DNA of 64,000 nucleotides from Tateyamaria pelophila. GTDB taxonomy: Bacteria; Pseudomonadota; Alphaproteobacteria; Rhodobacterales; Rhodobacteraceae. This document shows, piece after piece, positions 1-8,265 of this stretch. The stretch covers positions 1 through 64,000 of the forward strand of contig NZ_JAIMIA010000015.1 of the NCBI RefSeq assembly GCF_019966495.1, read 5' to 3'. Within the stretch, counting starts at the first letter, position 1. Each line of letters starts with the position of its first letter. The position numbers were made by a program, and so were the translations under genes. The notes below the pieces were generated by a model. The model was not told where the DNA came from. It worked only from the letters and a program-made list of their open reading frames with translations, and made no database searches.

Positions 1-2
1 AG

Positions 3-398
3 ACGATGTCATCAAGCAGTACCTGGAATTACATTCCGACAAATGATGCCTCCGGCGTCAGCCGGTGGTCCTTCACTCGAACATGGGTGCCGGAGCTGTC
101 CGATGTGCCGGATGAATATTTGCAGGAGCCTTGGCGCTGGGCCGGGGCAGGGCAGGTGCTCGATCGCACCTATCCCGCGCCTATCGTGGATGTGGCGTCT
201 GCTGCGCGCGCGGCGCGGGACAAGGTTTGGGCCGTCCGTCGGGGCGGCGCGTTCAGAGCGGAAGCGGCGGACGTGATCAAACAACACGCCAGCCGCAAGG
301 ACCGACAAGGATATTTTGTGAATGATCGCGCGCCTAAGACCCGTAAGGCGGGCGTCTCGCCCGCCCGCGACGAGCGCCAGCTGGGATTCGATTTCTGA
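3..398 (+). CDS. Cryptochrome/DNA photolyase family protein, C-terminal part (truncated by window edge)
   Basis: The open frame continues from the left edge, so this is only the C-terminal ~131 residues of a larger protein; the ATG at 6 is probably internal. The segment TRTWVPELSDVPDEYLQEPW followed by YPAPIVDVASAARAARDKVW matches the end of the FAD-binding domain of the cryptochrome/photolyase family, where a WVPEL...EPW stretch precedes a YPxPIVDH-type stretch. Such proteins use FAD for light-driven DNA repair or for signalling; which of the two cannot be decided without the N-terminus. The last ~20 residues (TRKAGVSPARDERQ region) are encoded by a REP-like hairpin (340-365), so the tail has been rewritten by a repeat. 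The stop codon overlaps the next gene's ATG. Family assignment is fairly sure, subtype is not. Confidence 0.75.
   Translation, partial: TMSSSSTWNYIPTNDASGVSRWSFTRTWVPELSDVPDEYLQEPWRWAGAGQVLDRTYPAPIVDVASAARAARDKVWAVRRGGAFRAEAADVIKQHASRKDRQGYFVNDRAPKTRKAGVSPARDERQLGFDF
340..365 (+). repeat. REP-like element, copy a (inside the photolyase gene)
   Basis: CCCGTAAGGC head followed by an 8-bp hairpin, GGCGGGCG-tct-CGCCCGCC. It shares the GTAAGGC head and the stem-loop geometry with copies at 555, 4882, 5111, 11773, 11827 and 13978. It is translated as the C-terminal tail of the photolyase. Confidence 0.7.
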
Positions 399-550
399 TG
401 GGGCGCATGCGCAAGAAAGTCGATTTGCCGTTCAAGATGTGCTCGGTCTGCGACCGCCCCTTTGTCTGGCGCAAGAAGTGGGAAAAGGTCTGGGACGACG
501 TGAAATACTGTTCTGATCGATGCAGACGTGCGGCAAGGTCGGCGCGGTAA
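398..550 (+). CDS. DUF2256 domain-containing zinc-ribbon-like small protein (50 aa)
   Basis: A 50-residue protein whose ATG overlaps the photolyase stop (TGATG), so it is probably translationally coupled to it. It reads LPFKMCSVCDRPFVWRKKW then DDVKYCSDRCRR, i.e. two Cys pairs (CxxC and CxxxC) around a basic/aromatic centre. This is the signature of DUF2256, a short family commonly found next to photolyase/cryptochrome genes. The four cysteines are presumably a zinc site; function is unknown, and the neighbourhood suggests a link to photolyase or light response (inference). The gene sits between two oppositely oriented REP-like elements (340-365 and 555-579). Confidence 0.85.
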   Translation: MGRMRKKVDLPFKMCSVCDRPFVWRKKWEKVWDDVKYCSDRCRRAARSAR

Positions 551-554
551 GCAC

Positions 555-579
555 GGCGCACCGGGGTGCGCCTTACGGG
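555..579 (-). repeat. REP-like element, copy b
   Basis: Reads CCCGTAAGGCGCACC then GGTGCGCC on the minus strand: the same head as the other copies but with a stem GGCGCACC/GGTGCGCC instead of GGCGGAGG/CCTCCGCC. The stem changes on both arms together, as expected if the hairpin itself is conserved. It lies 5 bp after the DUF2256 stop and could serve as its transcript end. Confidence 0.65.
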
Positions 580-604
580 CGCGGGTCCAAGCCGTTGACC
601 ATTG

Positions 605-655
605 TTTGCGCAACCAAAAGAGATTTTCCCGGATTTGGTAATATTTTTGGACCAA
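605..655 (+). promoter_or_regulatory. Candidate promoter/operator region of glcB
   Basis: The AT-richer gap before glcB holds a TTGCGCAA palindrome (606-613) and an inverted repeat TTGGT-N11-ACCAA (635-639/651-655). Either could be a regulator site for glyoxylate/glycolate control, but no specific regulator can be named from the sequence. Confidence 0.3.
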
Positions 656-724
656 TGCTGTTTACGATAGGAAACAAGCGTTCTAGGTATGCCGCCGCAT
701 GCAAATGGAAGGCAGAGATCGAAC

Positions 725-2878
725 ATGACCGCTTATGTCGAACGTGACGGGTTGCAGGTGGCACCTACGCTGGCGAATTTTGTTGAAACACAGGCCTTGC
801 CGGAAACCGGTGTTTCAGCCGCTGATTTCTGGACTGGCTTTTCGGCCATCGTGCATGATCTTGGCCCCAAAAACCGGGTGCTACTGGCCAAACGTGCTGA
901 TCTGCAAGCGAAGATCGATGCCTGGCATGTGGCCCGTCGCGGCACATCGCATGATGCCTCGGCCTATACCGCCTTTCTCAGAGAGATCGGGTATCTGCTG
1001 CCTGAAGGTCCTGATTTCGAAATCGATACAGCCAATGTGGATTCGGAGATCGCTGCGATCCCCGGCCCGCAGTTGGTTGTGCCGATCACCAACGCGCGCT
1101 TTGCCCTGAATGCCGCGAATGCGCGCTGGGGTAGCCTTTACGACGCGCTCTACGGCACCGACGCCATGGGAAGCGCTGCGCCGAAGGGCGGATATGACAA
1201 AGGCCGGGGCGCGCGCGTTGTGGCGCGGGCGCGTGTTTTCCTCGACGAGGCGTTTCCGCTGGTGGATCTCAGCCATGCGGATGCGCGGCGGTATCATATC
1301 CGCAAGGGCGCGCTGCATGTTGATGACCAACCGTTGCTTCAGCCGGAGAAATTCATTGGCTACACTGGCCATCCGAGGGCCCCTGCAAGCGTCATGCTAC
1401 GCAATAACGGGCTGCATGTTGAACTGGTGTTCGATCGCACCCACGTAATCGGGAGCCGTGATCAGGCGGGGCTGGCAGATGTTCAGATCGAAAGCGCGGT
1501 TTCGGTTATTATGGACTGCGAAGATTCGGTCGCCTGTGTCGATGCGGAAGACAAGGTCGTGGCCTATTCCAACTGGCTCGGCTTGATGAAACGTGATTTG
1601 GCGGAGAGCTTTGAAAAAGACGGGCGCACGATGACACGCCGTCTGCACGACGATCGCAAAATTACCGGCCCGGACGGCAAGGCGGAAATCGCGCAAAAAG
1701 GCCGCGCCCTGATGCTGGTGCGCAATGTCGGGCATCTGATGACCACCCCCGCAATTCTGGATCGGGATGGCAACGAAGTCTTCGAAGGCCTGATGGATGC
1801 GATGATCACCAGCCTGATCGCGATGCATGACCTGAAGGCCGATGGCGGCAATTCGGTGACCGGGTCGGTGTATGTGGTCAAACCCAAAATGCACGGCCCT
1901 GAAGAGGTCTCCTTTACCGACGAGACATTCGCCCGGGTCGAACAGGTGCTTGGCTTGCCAAAGCACACGATCAAGATCGGGATCATGGACGAGGAACGGC
2001 GCACGACCGTGAATCTCAAGGAATGTATCCGCGCTGCGAAAAGCCGGGTGGCGTTCATCAATACCGGTTTTCTGGATCGCACGGGGGATGAAATTCACAC
2101 CTCCATGGAGGCGGGCGCGTTCAGCCGCAAGGATTTCATCAAGCGCAAGAGCTGGATCACGGCCTACGAAGACCAGAATGTCGATATCGGCCTTGAGTGC
2201 GGCTTGCAGGGACGCGCGCAGATTGGCAAGGGCATGTGGGCGATGCCGGATCTGATGGCCGCCATGTTGGAACAGAAGATCGAACACCCCAAGGCGGGGG
2301 CCAATTGCGCCTGGGTGCCGAGCCCAACCGCGGCCACCTTGCATGCGCTGCACTATCACCGCGTTGATGTCTTTGCGGTGCAGGACAAGCTGAAGAAAGG
2401 CGGGCGTCGCGCCTATGTCGACACCGTGCTGAACATTCCGCTCGCCGAATACCAGAAATGGACGGACGCGCAGAAAATCCGCGAAGTCGAGAACAACGCT
2501 CAGGGGATACTGGGATATGTGGTGCGCTGGATTGATCAGGGCGTCGGTTGTTCGAAAGTGCCGGACCTGAACGATGTGGGGCTGATGGAAGATCGCGCCA
2601 CGTGTCGGATTTCTGCCCAGCATATTGCCAATTGGCTGCACCATGGCGTTGTGGACGCGCAGGACGTGATGGGCATCATGCGCAAAATGGCAGAGGTTGT
2701 TGACGCGCAAAATGCGTTTGACCCGTCCTATCGCGCCATGGCCCCGGAATTTGACGGGATAGCGTTTCAGGCGGCCTGCGATCTCGTATTCAAGGGGCGG
2801 ACCCAGCCATCGGGCTACACCGAGCCTGTTTTGCACGCGCGTCGGTTGGAATTCAAAGCGGCCCGTCCTGCGGGTTGA
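725..2878 (+). CDS. glcB: Malate synthase G
   Basis: Condenses glyoxylate with acetyl-CoA to malate, the second step of the glyoxylate shunt and of glycolate use, in the cytoplasm. The 717-residue length is that of the G isoform (about 720), well above the ~530 of isoform A. Recognisable family segments include [15 protein letters not shown] (magnesium-site region), RSAHVND-like [14 protein letters not shown], and [11 protein letters not shown]. The start was placed at [12 protein letters not shown] (725) rather than an upstream in-frame ATG at 689, because the N-terminus then matches family length. It is followed by a GlcG/HbpS gene, the pairing seen in glycolate loci. No isocitrate lyase is in the window. 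Confidence 0.95.
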   Translation: MTAYVERDGLQVAPTLANFVETQALPETGVSAADFWTGFSAIVHDLGPKNRVLLAKRADLQAKIDAWHVARRGTSHDASAYTAFLREIGYLLPEGPDFEIDTANVDSEIAAIPGPQLVVPITNARFALNAANARWGSLYDALYGTDAMGSAAPKGGYDKGRGARVVARARVFLDEAFPLVDLSHADARRYHIRKGALHVDDQPLLQPEKFIGYTGHPRAPASVMLRNNGLHVELVFDRTHVIGSRDQAGLADVQIESAVSVIMDCEDSVACVDAEDKVVAYSNWLGLMKRDLAESFEKDGRTMTRRLHDDRKITGPDGKAEIAQKGRALMLVRNVGHLMTTPAILDRDGNEVFEGLMDAMITSLIAMHDLKADGGNSVTGSVYVVKPKMHGPEEVSFTDETFARVEQVLGLPKHTIKIGIMDEERRTTVNLKECIRAAKSRVAFINTGFLDRTGDEIHTSMEAGAFSRKDFIKRKSWITAYEDQNVDIGLECGLQGRAQIGKGMWAMPDLMAAMLEQKIEHPKAGANCAWVPSPTAATLHALHYHRVDVFAVQDKLKKGGRRAYVDTVLNIPLAEYQKWTDAQKIREVENNAQGILGYVVRWIDQGVGCSKVPDLNDVGLMEDRATCRISAQHIANWLHHGVVDAQDVMGIMRKMAEVVDAQNAFDPSYRAMAPEFDGIAFQAACDLVFKGRTQPSGYTEPVLHARRLEFKAARPAG

Positions 2879-2886
2879 CAGGTCGG

Positions 2887-2936
2887 GACCGAGGGGCCTG
2901 CCCCTCGGACTCCCCGGGATTTTATGGAACAGAGAA
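2887..2936 (+). repeat. CCCCGGGATTTT repeat, copy 1
   Basis: A hairpin GAGGGGCctGCCCCTC followed by TCCCCGGGATTTTATGGAAC and AGAGAA. Near-identical cores lie at 22617-22664 and 35867-35925. This copy fills the gap between glcB and the next gene and may act as an mRNA 3'-end structure. Confidence 0.7.
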
Positions 2937-2974
2937 GGGACGCGATTGGCGTCTTGGATGAAGGGAATGCGGCG

Positions 2975-3400
2975 ATGGCGATAACATTGGAACAGGCGCG
3001 GATAATCGTAGCGCAGGCTTTGGCCAAGGGCCGTGAGTTGGATTTGAAACCGCTGTCGGTGATCGTGCTGGATGCCGGCGGCCATTGCAAGGCCTTCGAG
3101 CGTGAGGACGGCGCATCGCCGGGCCGTTTCGGGATCGCGCAGGGCAAGGCCTATGGGTCGGTCATGCTGGGCCTGGCCGGCACCGCTCAGCAGGCACGCG
3201 CCGAGCAGCAGGCCTATTTTCTGGCTGCGATGAACGGTGTTTTTGGCGGGCAGGTCGTTCCGGTTCCCGGCGGTGTGCTGGTGCGTGACGCGAGTGGTGC
3301 GATCGTAGGCGCCGTTGGCGTGACGGGTGACACCTCTGACAAGGATGCGATCGCGGCTGTTGCAGGGATTGAAGCGGCGGGACTTACGGCTGAAATTTAA
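2975..3400 (+). CDS. GlcG/HbpS family heme-binding-fold protein
   Basis: A 141-residue member of the GlcG/HbpS (DUF336) family. Typical features are the start ITLEQARIIVAQALAKGREL, the segment VIVLDAGGHCKAFEREDGAS and the glycine-rich end GAVGVTGDTSDKDAIAAVAG. In some organisms the fold binds heme or cobalamin, and in enterobacteria glcG sits in the glycolate operon beside glcB, as here; the biochemical role in that operon is not settled. Start set at the ATG at 2975 (AAGGGA about 8 nt upstream) rather than at 2924, which lies within a dispersed repeat. Probably co-transcribed with glcB. Confidence 0.85.
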   Translation: MAITLEQARIIVAQALAKGRELDLKPLSVIVLDAGGHCKAFEREDGASPGRFGIAQGKAYGSVMLGLAGTAQQARAEQQAYFLAAMNGVFGGQVVPVPGGVLVRDASGAIVGAVGVTGDTSDKDAIAAVAGIEAAGLTAEI

Positions 3401-3509
3401 GCGAACGTTTTGTTCTGGCTTTGCGCACAGGAACCTGCGCGCTGGACAGACTGTTCAGAGCGCTTTTGGGGGGGTATGACTGTGCGAAGTGTAACGTCTG
3501 AGGTAGCGC

Positions 3510-4289
3510 ATGGCCCGTCCGATCATCGGTATTATCTCCAACCATCACATCATCAATGATACCTACTGCGTTCAGGCGGCAGGGTTGATCAACATCTCCG
3601 CTGTCGCGGATGTGGCCGAAGGCCTGCCGATGCTCGTACCTGCGGAGCCGGAGATGGTGCGGATCGCCGATCTGTTGGAGCAGTGTGCGGGTTTTGTCTT
3701 TACTGGTGGTCGCGCCAATGTTCATCCTGAGGAATATGGCGAAGAGCCGACCGCAGCCCATGGGGATTTCGATCGCAACCGGGATCGGATCACGCTGCCT
3801 TTGATCCGCGCTCTGGTGGAAAGGGGCCAGCCGTTTTTGGGCATTTGCCGGGGTTTCCAAGAGGTCAACGTGGCGATGGGCGGATCGCTCTATCCGGAGA
3901 TTCGCGACTTGCCGGGCCGGGACAATCATCGGATGCCACCCGACGGCACGTTAGAAGAAAAGTTTGCTTTGCGCCATGACGTGACGTTCACCGAGGACGG
4001 CGTGTTTCATCAGTTGATGGGACGCCAATCGGTACCGACGAATACGCTGCATGGTCAGGGGATCAAGACAGCAGGAGCGCGCATCGTTGTGGATGGTCAT
4101 GCCCCGGATGGCACGCCGGAGGCGATTTATGTGGACGGAGCACCCGGTTTCACGTTGTCGGTTCAGTGGCATCCCGAGTGGAACGCGAAATGCGATCCTG
4201 TGTCGCGGCCGTTGTTCGAAGCCTTCGGCGCGGCCTGTCGCGACTGGGCCGATGGGGCGCGCGTCCGGCCTGCGCTGCGCAGTGCGTAA
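3510..4289 (+). CDS. Gamma-glutamyl-gamma-aminobutyrate hydrolase family protein (class I glutamine amidotransferase-like, peptidase C26)
   Basis: A 259-residue PuuD-like hydrolase. The nucleophile elbow FLGICRGFQEVNVAMGGSL carries the catalytic Cys, and VQWHPEWNAK supplies the catalytic His and Glu. Members cleave gamma-glutamyl amides such as gamma-glutamyl-GABA in putrescine degradation, or related gamma-glutamyl compounds. No gamma-glutamyl-polyamine synthetase is adjacent, so the substrate is inferred only from the family. A GAGGTAG ribosome site precedes the ATG. It stands alone between the glc genes and a transposase relative. Confidence 0.88.
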   Translation: MARPIIGIISNHHIINDTYCVQAAGLINISAVADVAEGLPMLVPAEPEMVRIADLLEQCAGFVFTGGRANVHPEEYGEEPTAAHGDFDRNRDRITLPLIRALVERGQPFLGICRGFQEVNVAMGGSLYPEIRDLPGRDNHRMPPDGTLEEKFALRHDVTFTEDGVFHQLMGRQSVPTNTLHGQGIKTAGARIVVDGHAPDGTPEAIYVDGAPGFTLSVQWHPEWNAKCDPVSRPLFEAFGAACRDWADGARVRPALRSA

Positions 4290-4355
4290 CGGCTGATATA
4301 TATCGGGCCGCCTGGTCTTAAACAGCAGTTAACCTTGATCCGCCTAACATCGCGT

Positions 4356-4925
4356 ATGCCAAGTTATACCCGATCATCTCGTGCGGGCGGGACATTCTTT
4401 TTCACCGTGAGACTGGCGGACCATCGGTCCGATCTGTTGGTGCGAAAGGTGGATGTGCTGCGTTACGTGACGCGTCAGACCCGTGACCGGTTGCCCTTCG
4501 AGATCAATGAAACCGTTGTGTTGCCCAATGTGATATATGCGATTTGGACACTGCCCGCCGGAGATTCTGATTTTTCGGCCCGGTGGCGGATGTTGAAATC
4601 CCTGTTTTCGCGGAATGTCCCTGCGTCGGAGGTTACGGCGGGTCTGTCGCTGCGTCCGGGCGAAAAGGGCGTCTGGCAACGTCGCTTCTGGGAGCACATG
4701 ATCCGGGATAAAGATGATTTTGCAGCCCACAGGCACATGATCCACAGCGCGCCGGTTCAAGCGGGTCTGGTCAACCGGATGAGCGACTGGCCATGGTCGT
4801 CTGTGCATCGCGCGATTGCACGCGGTGAGGTACCTGCAGTGGCGAAGGTTGGGGATGGGTACCATCCGCTGCCGCCGGGATGGCGCACCGAGGGTGCGCC
4901 TTACGGGTCGGCGATGCGGTCGTAG
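4356..4925 (+). CDS. REP-associated tyrosine transposase (RAYT) relative lacking the HUH and tyrosine catalytic residues
   Basis: 189 residues that align along their length with RAYT proteins (Y1/HUH transposase family): RAGGTFFFTVRLADRRSDLL-like start, LPAGDSDFSARWRMLKSLFS, GVWQRRFWEHMIRD, and DWPWSSVHR. In active members the strand VVLPDHMHxxW carries the HUH metal site; here it reads VVLPNVIYAIW, with both histidines gone. The catalytic tyrosine segment YIHxNPVxxGL reads MIHSAPVQAGL, so tyrosine and Asn are gone too. The frame is nevertheless intact. Its last codons (GAPYG) run through REP copy c, and copy d follows in opposite orientation, the arrangement of a REPtron. Likely a dead or domesticated transposase. 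Start at ATG 4356 by homology; a TTG at 4335 is also open. Confidence 0.82.
   Translation: MPSYTRSSRAGGTFFFTVRLADHRSDLLVRKVDVLRYVTRQTRDRLPFEINETVVLPNVIYAIWTLPAGDSDFSARWRMLKSLFSRNVPASEVTAGLSLRPGEKGVWQRRFWEHMIRDKDDFAAHRHMIHSAPVQAGLVNRMSDWPWSSVHRAIARGEVPAVAKVGDGYHPLPPGWRTEGAPYGSAMRS
4882..4907 (-). repeat. REP-like element, copy c (3' end of the RAYT gene)
   Basis: Minus-strand reading: CCCGTAAGGCGCACC-ctc-GGTGCGCC, an 8-bp perfect stem with a 3-nt loop. It overlaps the end of the RAYT coding frame and faces copy d at 5111, giving an inverted pair like a bacterial interspersed mosaic element. Confidence 0.75.
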
Positions 4926-5110
4926 GGGTGATGTCATGGATCGGGCGGATGGACCGGGCGGCAGTTTGGGCGCGCTTTGAAATCGGGGCTTGCTGCAAAG
5001 CTGGCCGTAGCCTGCACGTCATTCCGGACCTTAAGGTCTTGCCTTGAAAAGTTTTTCACCGTCACAACAGCGCGATACTCTATGCGGCGCAGCACTGCCG
5101 CAGCGACAGG

Positions 5111-5136
5111 CCCGTAAGGCGGAGGCATCCTCCGCC
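5111..5136 (+). repeat. REP-like element, copy d
   Basis: CCCGTAAGGC head, then stem GGCGGAGG-cat-CCTCCGCC. Inverted relative to copy c about 200 bp away. It lies just past the stop of the minus-strand SDR gene (5147), so it may also form the 3' end of that transcript. The stretch 4926-5110 between the pair contains no recognisable gene. Confidence 0.75.
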
Positions 5137-5146
5137 CTGCGGTGCT

Positions 5147-5908
5147 CTATACGGTTTGCCCACCCGAGATTTGGATGCACTGGCCGTTGATACTCTGGGA
5201 TCCCGGACCCACCAGCCACAGGGCGGCGGCGGCGACCTCTTCGACCTCCAACAGCCGTTTGTGCCGATTTGCTTCGATCATGACTTGTCTGGCCGCGTCT
5301 GCCGTCATCCCGGTGCGCGCAGCAATTGCCGCTTCGTTTCGGGTCACAATCGGGGTGTCGACATAGCCGGGGCAGAGGGCGTTGAACGTATAGGGCTGCC
5401 CCATGTAGTCCTCGCTCAGCGACCGGATCAGACCGATCAAACCGTGTTTGGAGGCCGCATAGGCCGCTGCCCCCGGCAAGCCGCGCAGTCCCGCGATCGA
5501 AGAGACGCCAATGACACGCCCCCAATCCGTTTGCCGCATGCTCCCCAGGGATTCGCGAATGGTCAGAAAGGCTCCGTCCAGATTTGTCGCCATCATGTCG
5601 CGCCAGAAACTCATGTCTGTCTTGTGCAGGCTGCGCCCTTCTGCGATGCCCGCATTGGCCACGCAGATCTGTACGGGCCCTCGCGCCGCGACAGCCGCGG
5701 CGATCACATCGCATACCGACCGTTCATCACGGACATCCATGGCAGCGCCAAACAACCCGTCGCCCGCAACCGTGTCCAGAACCTCCTGCCTGCGTCCGGT
5801 GATCGTAACATGCGCCCCCTGCGCCGCCAGAGCCTGCGCGATGGCGAGACCAATGCCGGTGCCGCCACCGGTGACCAATGCGTGTTTGCCTGCGAGTGTC
5901 GATGTCAT
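5147..5908 (-). CDS. SDR family NAD(P)-dependent oxidoreductase
   Basis: A 253-residue classical short-chain dehydrogenase. Cofactor motif TGGGTGIG near residues 14-21, VANAGIAEG at the NAG position, catalytic Ser in VIGVSSIAG, Tyr and Lys in AAYAASKHG (YxxxK). C-terminal ISGGQTV is typical. The general look is that of 3-hydroxyacyl or 3-hydroxybutyrate dehydrogenase-like SDRs, but SDR substrate cannot be read from these motifs. The minus-strand start at 5908 has GAGGGAAG upstream. Divergent from the methyltransferase-like gene at 6082 with a 173-bp shared promoter gap; no enzyme partner adjacent. Confidence 0.88.
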   Translation of the reverse strand: MTSTLAGKHALVTGGGTGIGLAIAQALAAQGAHVTITGRRQEVLDTVAGDGLFGAAMDVRDERSVCDVIAAAVAARGPVQICVANAGIAEGRSLHKTDMSFWRDMMATNLDGAFLTIRESLGSMRQTDWGRVIGVSSIAGLRGLPGAAAYAASKHGLIGLIRSLSEDYMGQPYTFNALCPGYVDTPIVTRNEAAIAARTGMTADAARQVMIEANRHKRLLEVEEVAAAALWLVGPGSQSINGQCIQISGGQTV

Positions 5909-6081
5909 GATGCGCTTCCCTCGTTCTCATTGCCTGCGCGTCAGCATGGGTTGGGAGTGCTCAAGGATCAACCGCGATGATCAAATTGACGGCGCAGGTT
6001 GTTGTGCTCGTATGTCTTGCCGTTGACACAGTCAGGTTTTTCTCGTCACCATGCGGTGATAAATGACTGTTCGGTCTCTCG

Positions 6082-6534
6082 ATGAAAAATATCCTTGATA
6101 CCCCGCCTGTTTGGCTCATTCTGGCGATTATCGTGGCTTGGTGGCAGGCGAGGTTCGCATCCTTCGGACTGAGTCTGGCGTCTGGCGTGACGGATTTGCT
6201 TTCGGGTCTGTTGATTGGCGCAGGTATCGTGTTGATCGCCCTGGCCGCGATGGAATTTCGCAAAACCCGTACTACCATAATGCCGCATCAGACCCCGGGG
6301 CAGTTGATTACCAAGGGGATTTTTTCGCGAAGCCGGAATCCGATTTATCTGGGCGACACTCTGATCCTTATTGGGGTGATCCTTCGGTTTGATGCGGTGC
6401 TGTCGCTGGTTCTGGTGCCGGTATTTGTCTGGTGGATCGAGCGGCATTTCATCATTCCGGAAGAAGACCGAATGCGCCGGGTCTTTCGGGCTGAATTCGC
6501 CCGCTATGAGAAAAAAGTTCGCCGGTGGGTGTGA
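6082..6534 (+). CDS. Isoprenylcysteine carboxyl methyltransferase (ICMT/PEMT-like) family membrane protein
   Basis: 150 residues with about four membrane segments (roughly residues 8-25, 33-55, 88-106, 104-120). The C-terminal half has the family signature: TKGIFSRSRNPIYLGDTLI, then PEEDRMRRVFRAEFARYEKK ending in VRRW. This is the SAM-binding half of the ICMT/phospholipid methyltransferase fold. Bacterial members methylate unknown small or lipid substrates, since bacteria do not prenylate CaaX proteins; a specific substrate cannot be assigned. Single gene between divergent SDR and pntAB. Confidence 0.82.
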   Translation: MKNILDTPPVWLILAIIVAWWQARFASFGLSLASGVTDLLSGLLIGAGIVLIALAAMEFRKTRTTIMPHQTPGQLITKGIFSRSRNPIYLGDTLILIGVILRFDAVLSLVLVPVFVWWIERHFIIPEEDRMRRVFRAEFARYEKKVRRWV

Positions 6535-6675
6535 ACTATTGTGGCATTTTCACGATGATGCGGCGCAGCTTCTTGTAAATTCAGCATCGCGAATGTAGTG
6601 GACATGACGGGTTGTGCGTTATGTTACCTGACTGGTCAGCTGTTCAAGACTGTTTAAGACGGGGGATTTGTTCCT

Positions 6676-8250
6676 ATGAAGATCGGAACACCAAAAGAGA
6701 CATTTGCCGGAGAGAGCCGCGTCGCCATGACGCCGGACAGTGCACTGGCGTTGCAGAAACTGGGTCACGAATGCCTGATCGAGGCCGGTGCCGGTCTTGC
6801 GGCGGGGTTTGACGACGCGGCCTTTGAGGCGGCAGGTGTCGAAGTGGTGAAAACCGCGGCGGCCCTTTGGAAGGCGGCCGATATCGTGGCGAAGGTGCGC
6901 GTGCCCGACGAGACCGAGTTGAAGCGGCTGCGCGCGGATCAGACATTGATCTCGTTCTTCAGCCCCGTTGCGGACGAAGCCAAGATGCAAGCCGCCGCCA
7001 AGAAGGGCGCGACAGTCATCGCGATGGAAATGATCCCGCGCATCAGCCGCGCACAAAAGATGGATGCATTGTCGTCCATGGCCAATATCGCGGGATACCG
7101 TGCTGTCATCGAGGCGGGCAACAATTTCGGCCGGTTCTTTACTGGTCAGATTACGGCGGCGGGCAAGGTGCCCCCAGCCAAGGTATTGGTCGTGGGCGCT
7201 GGCGTTGCCGGACTTGCGGCGATCGGGACGTCCACATCTTTGGGCGCGATCACTTACGCCTTTGACGTTCGTCCCGAAGTGGCCGAACAGGTTGAATCCA
7301 TGGGTGCCGAGTTCGTCTATCTCGACTTTGAGGAAGAACAGCAAGACGGTGCGAGCACCGGTGGCTACGCCTCCGTGTCCTCGCCGGAATTCCGCGAGGC
7401 ACAGCTGGCCAAGTTCCGCGAACTGGCCCCCGAGGTTGATATCGTCATCACCACGGCCCTGATCCCGAACCGCGAAGCGCCCGAGCTTTGGACCGAAGAC
7501 ATGGTGAAGTCCATGAAGCCGGGTTCTGTCATCGTGGATCTGGCGGCTGAAAAGGGTGGCAACTGCAAGCTGACCGTCATGGACGAGAAAATCGTGACCG
7601 AAAATGGTGTGACCATCATCGGTTATACCGATTTCCCGAGCCGCATGGCCACGCAGGCATCGACACTTTATGCGACAAACATCCGGCATCTGATGACGGA
7701 TCTGACGCCTGAAAAAGACGGTGTTGTGAACCACAACATGGAAGACGATGTGATCCGCGGCGCGACCATCGCACATGGCAAGGAAGTGACTTTCCCACCA
7801 CCACCACCCAAAGTGGCCGCGATTGCGGCAGCGCCCAAGAAGGAAACGCCCAAGGAGCTGACCGCCGAAGAAAAGCGGGCCAAGGAAGTGGCGGACTTCA
7901 AGCAGCAGACCAAGACGCAAATCGGACTGTTGGCCATCGGCGGCGGCTTGCTTCTGGCTGTCGGCCTTGTCGCGCCTGCGAGCTTCATGCAGCACTTCAT
8001 CGTGTTCATTTTGTCGGTCTTTATCGGCTTCCAGGTGATCTGGAATGTGGCCCACTCGCTGCACACGCCGTTGATGGCGGTCACGAACGCGATCTCGTCG
8101 ATCATCATTCTGGGTGCTGTGATTCAGATCGGGTCCAGCTCGATGCTGATCACGCTTCTGGCTGCGCTCGCGATCTTTATGGCCTCGGTGAATATTTTCG
8201 GCGGCTTCCTCGTGACACGGCGCATGCTCGCCATGTTCCAGAAATCTTAA
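6676..8250 (+). CDS. pntA: NAD(P) transhydrogenase alpha subunit
   Basis: 524 residues, the fused (E. coli-type) alpha subunit. Residues ~1-370 form the NAD(H)-binding domain I: start MKIGTPKETFAGESRVAMTP, KVLVVGAGVAGLAAIGT dinucleotide fold, and VDLAAEKGGNC. A Pro/Ala/Lys-rich linker (around 375-410) leads to four membrane helices of domain II. With PntB it couples hydride transfer from NADH to NADP+ to proton entry at the inner membrane, supplying NADPH. The next gene starts 15 bp downstream. Many alphaproteobacteria split this subunit in two; here it is one chain. Confidence 0.97.
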   Translation: MKIGTPKETFAGESRVAMTPDSALALQKLGHECLIEAGAGLAAGFDDAAFEAAGVEVVKTAAALWKAADIVAKVRVPDETELKRLRADQTLISFFSPVADEAKMQAAAKKGATVIAMEMIPRISRAQKMDALSSMANIAGYRAVIEAGNNFGRFFTGQITAAGKVPPAKVLVVGAGVAGLAAIGTSTSLGAITYAFDVRPEVAEQVESMGAEFVYLDFEEEQQDGASTGGYASVSSPEFREAQLAKFRELAPEVDIVITTALIPNREAPELWTEDMVKSMKPGSVIVDLAAEKGGNCKLTVMDEKIVTENGVTIIGYTDFPSRMATQASTLYATNIRHLMTDLTPEKDGVVNHNMEDDVIRGATIAHGKEVTFPPPPPKVAAIAAAPKKETPKELTAEEKRAKEVADFKQQTKTQIGLLAIGGGLLLAVGLVAPASFMQHFIVFILSVFIGFQVIWNVAHSLHTPLMAVTNAISSIIILGAVIQIGSSSMLITLLAALAIFMASVNIFGGFLVTRRMLAMFQKS

Positions 8251-8265
8251 GGCGGGAGCGGACAC

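Noticed and set aside
1397-3085. 562-aa minus-strand frame across glcB
   Set aside because: Antisense shadow of malate synthase caused by high GC; the plus-strand gene is unambiguous.
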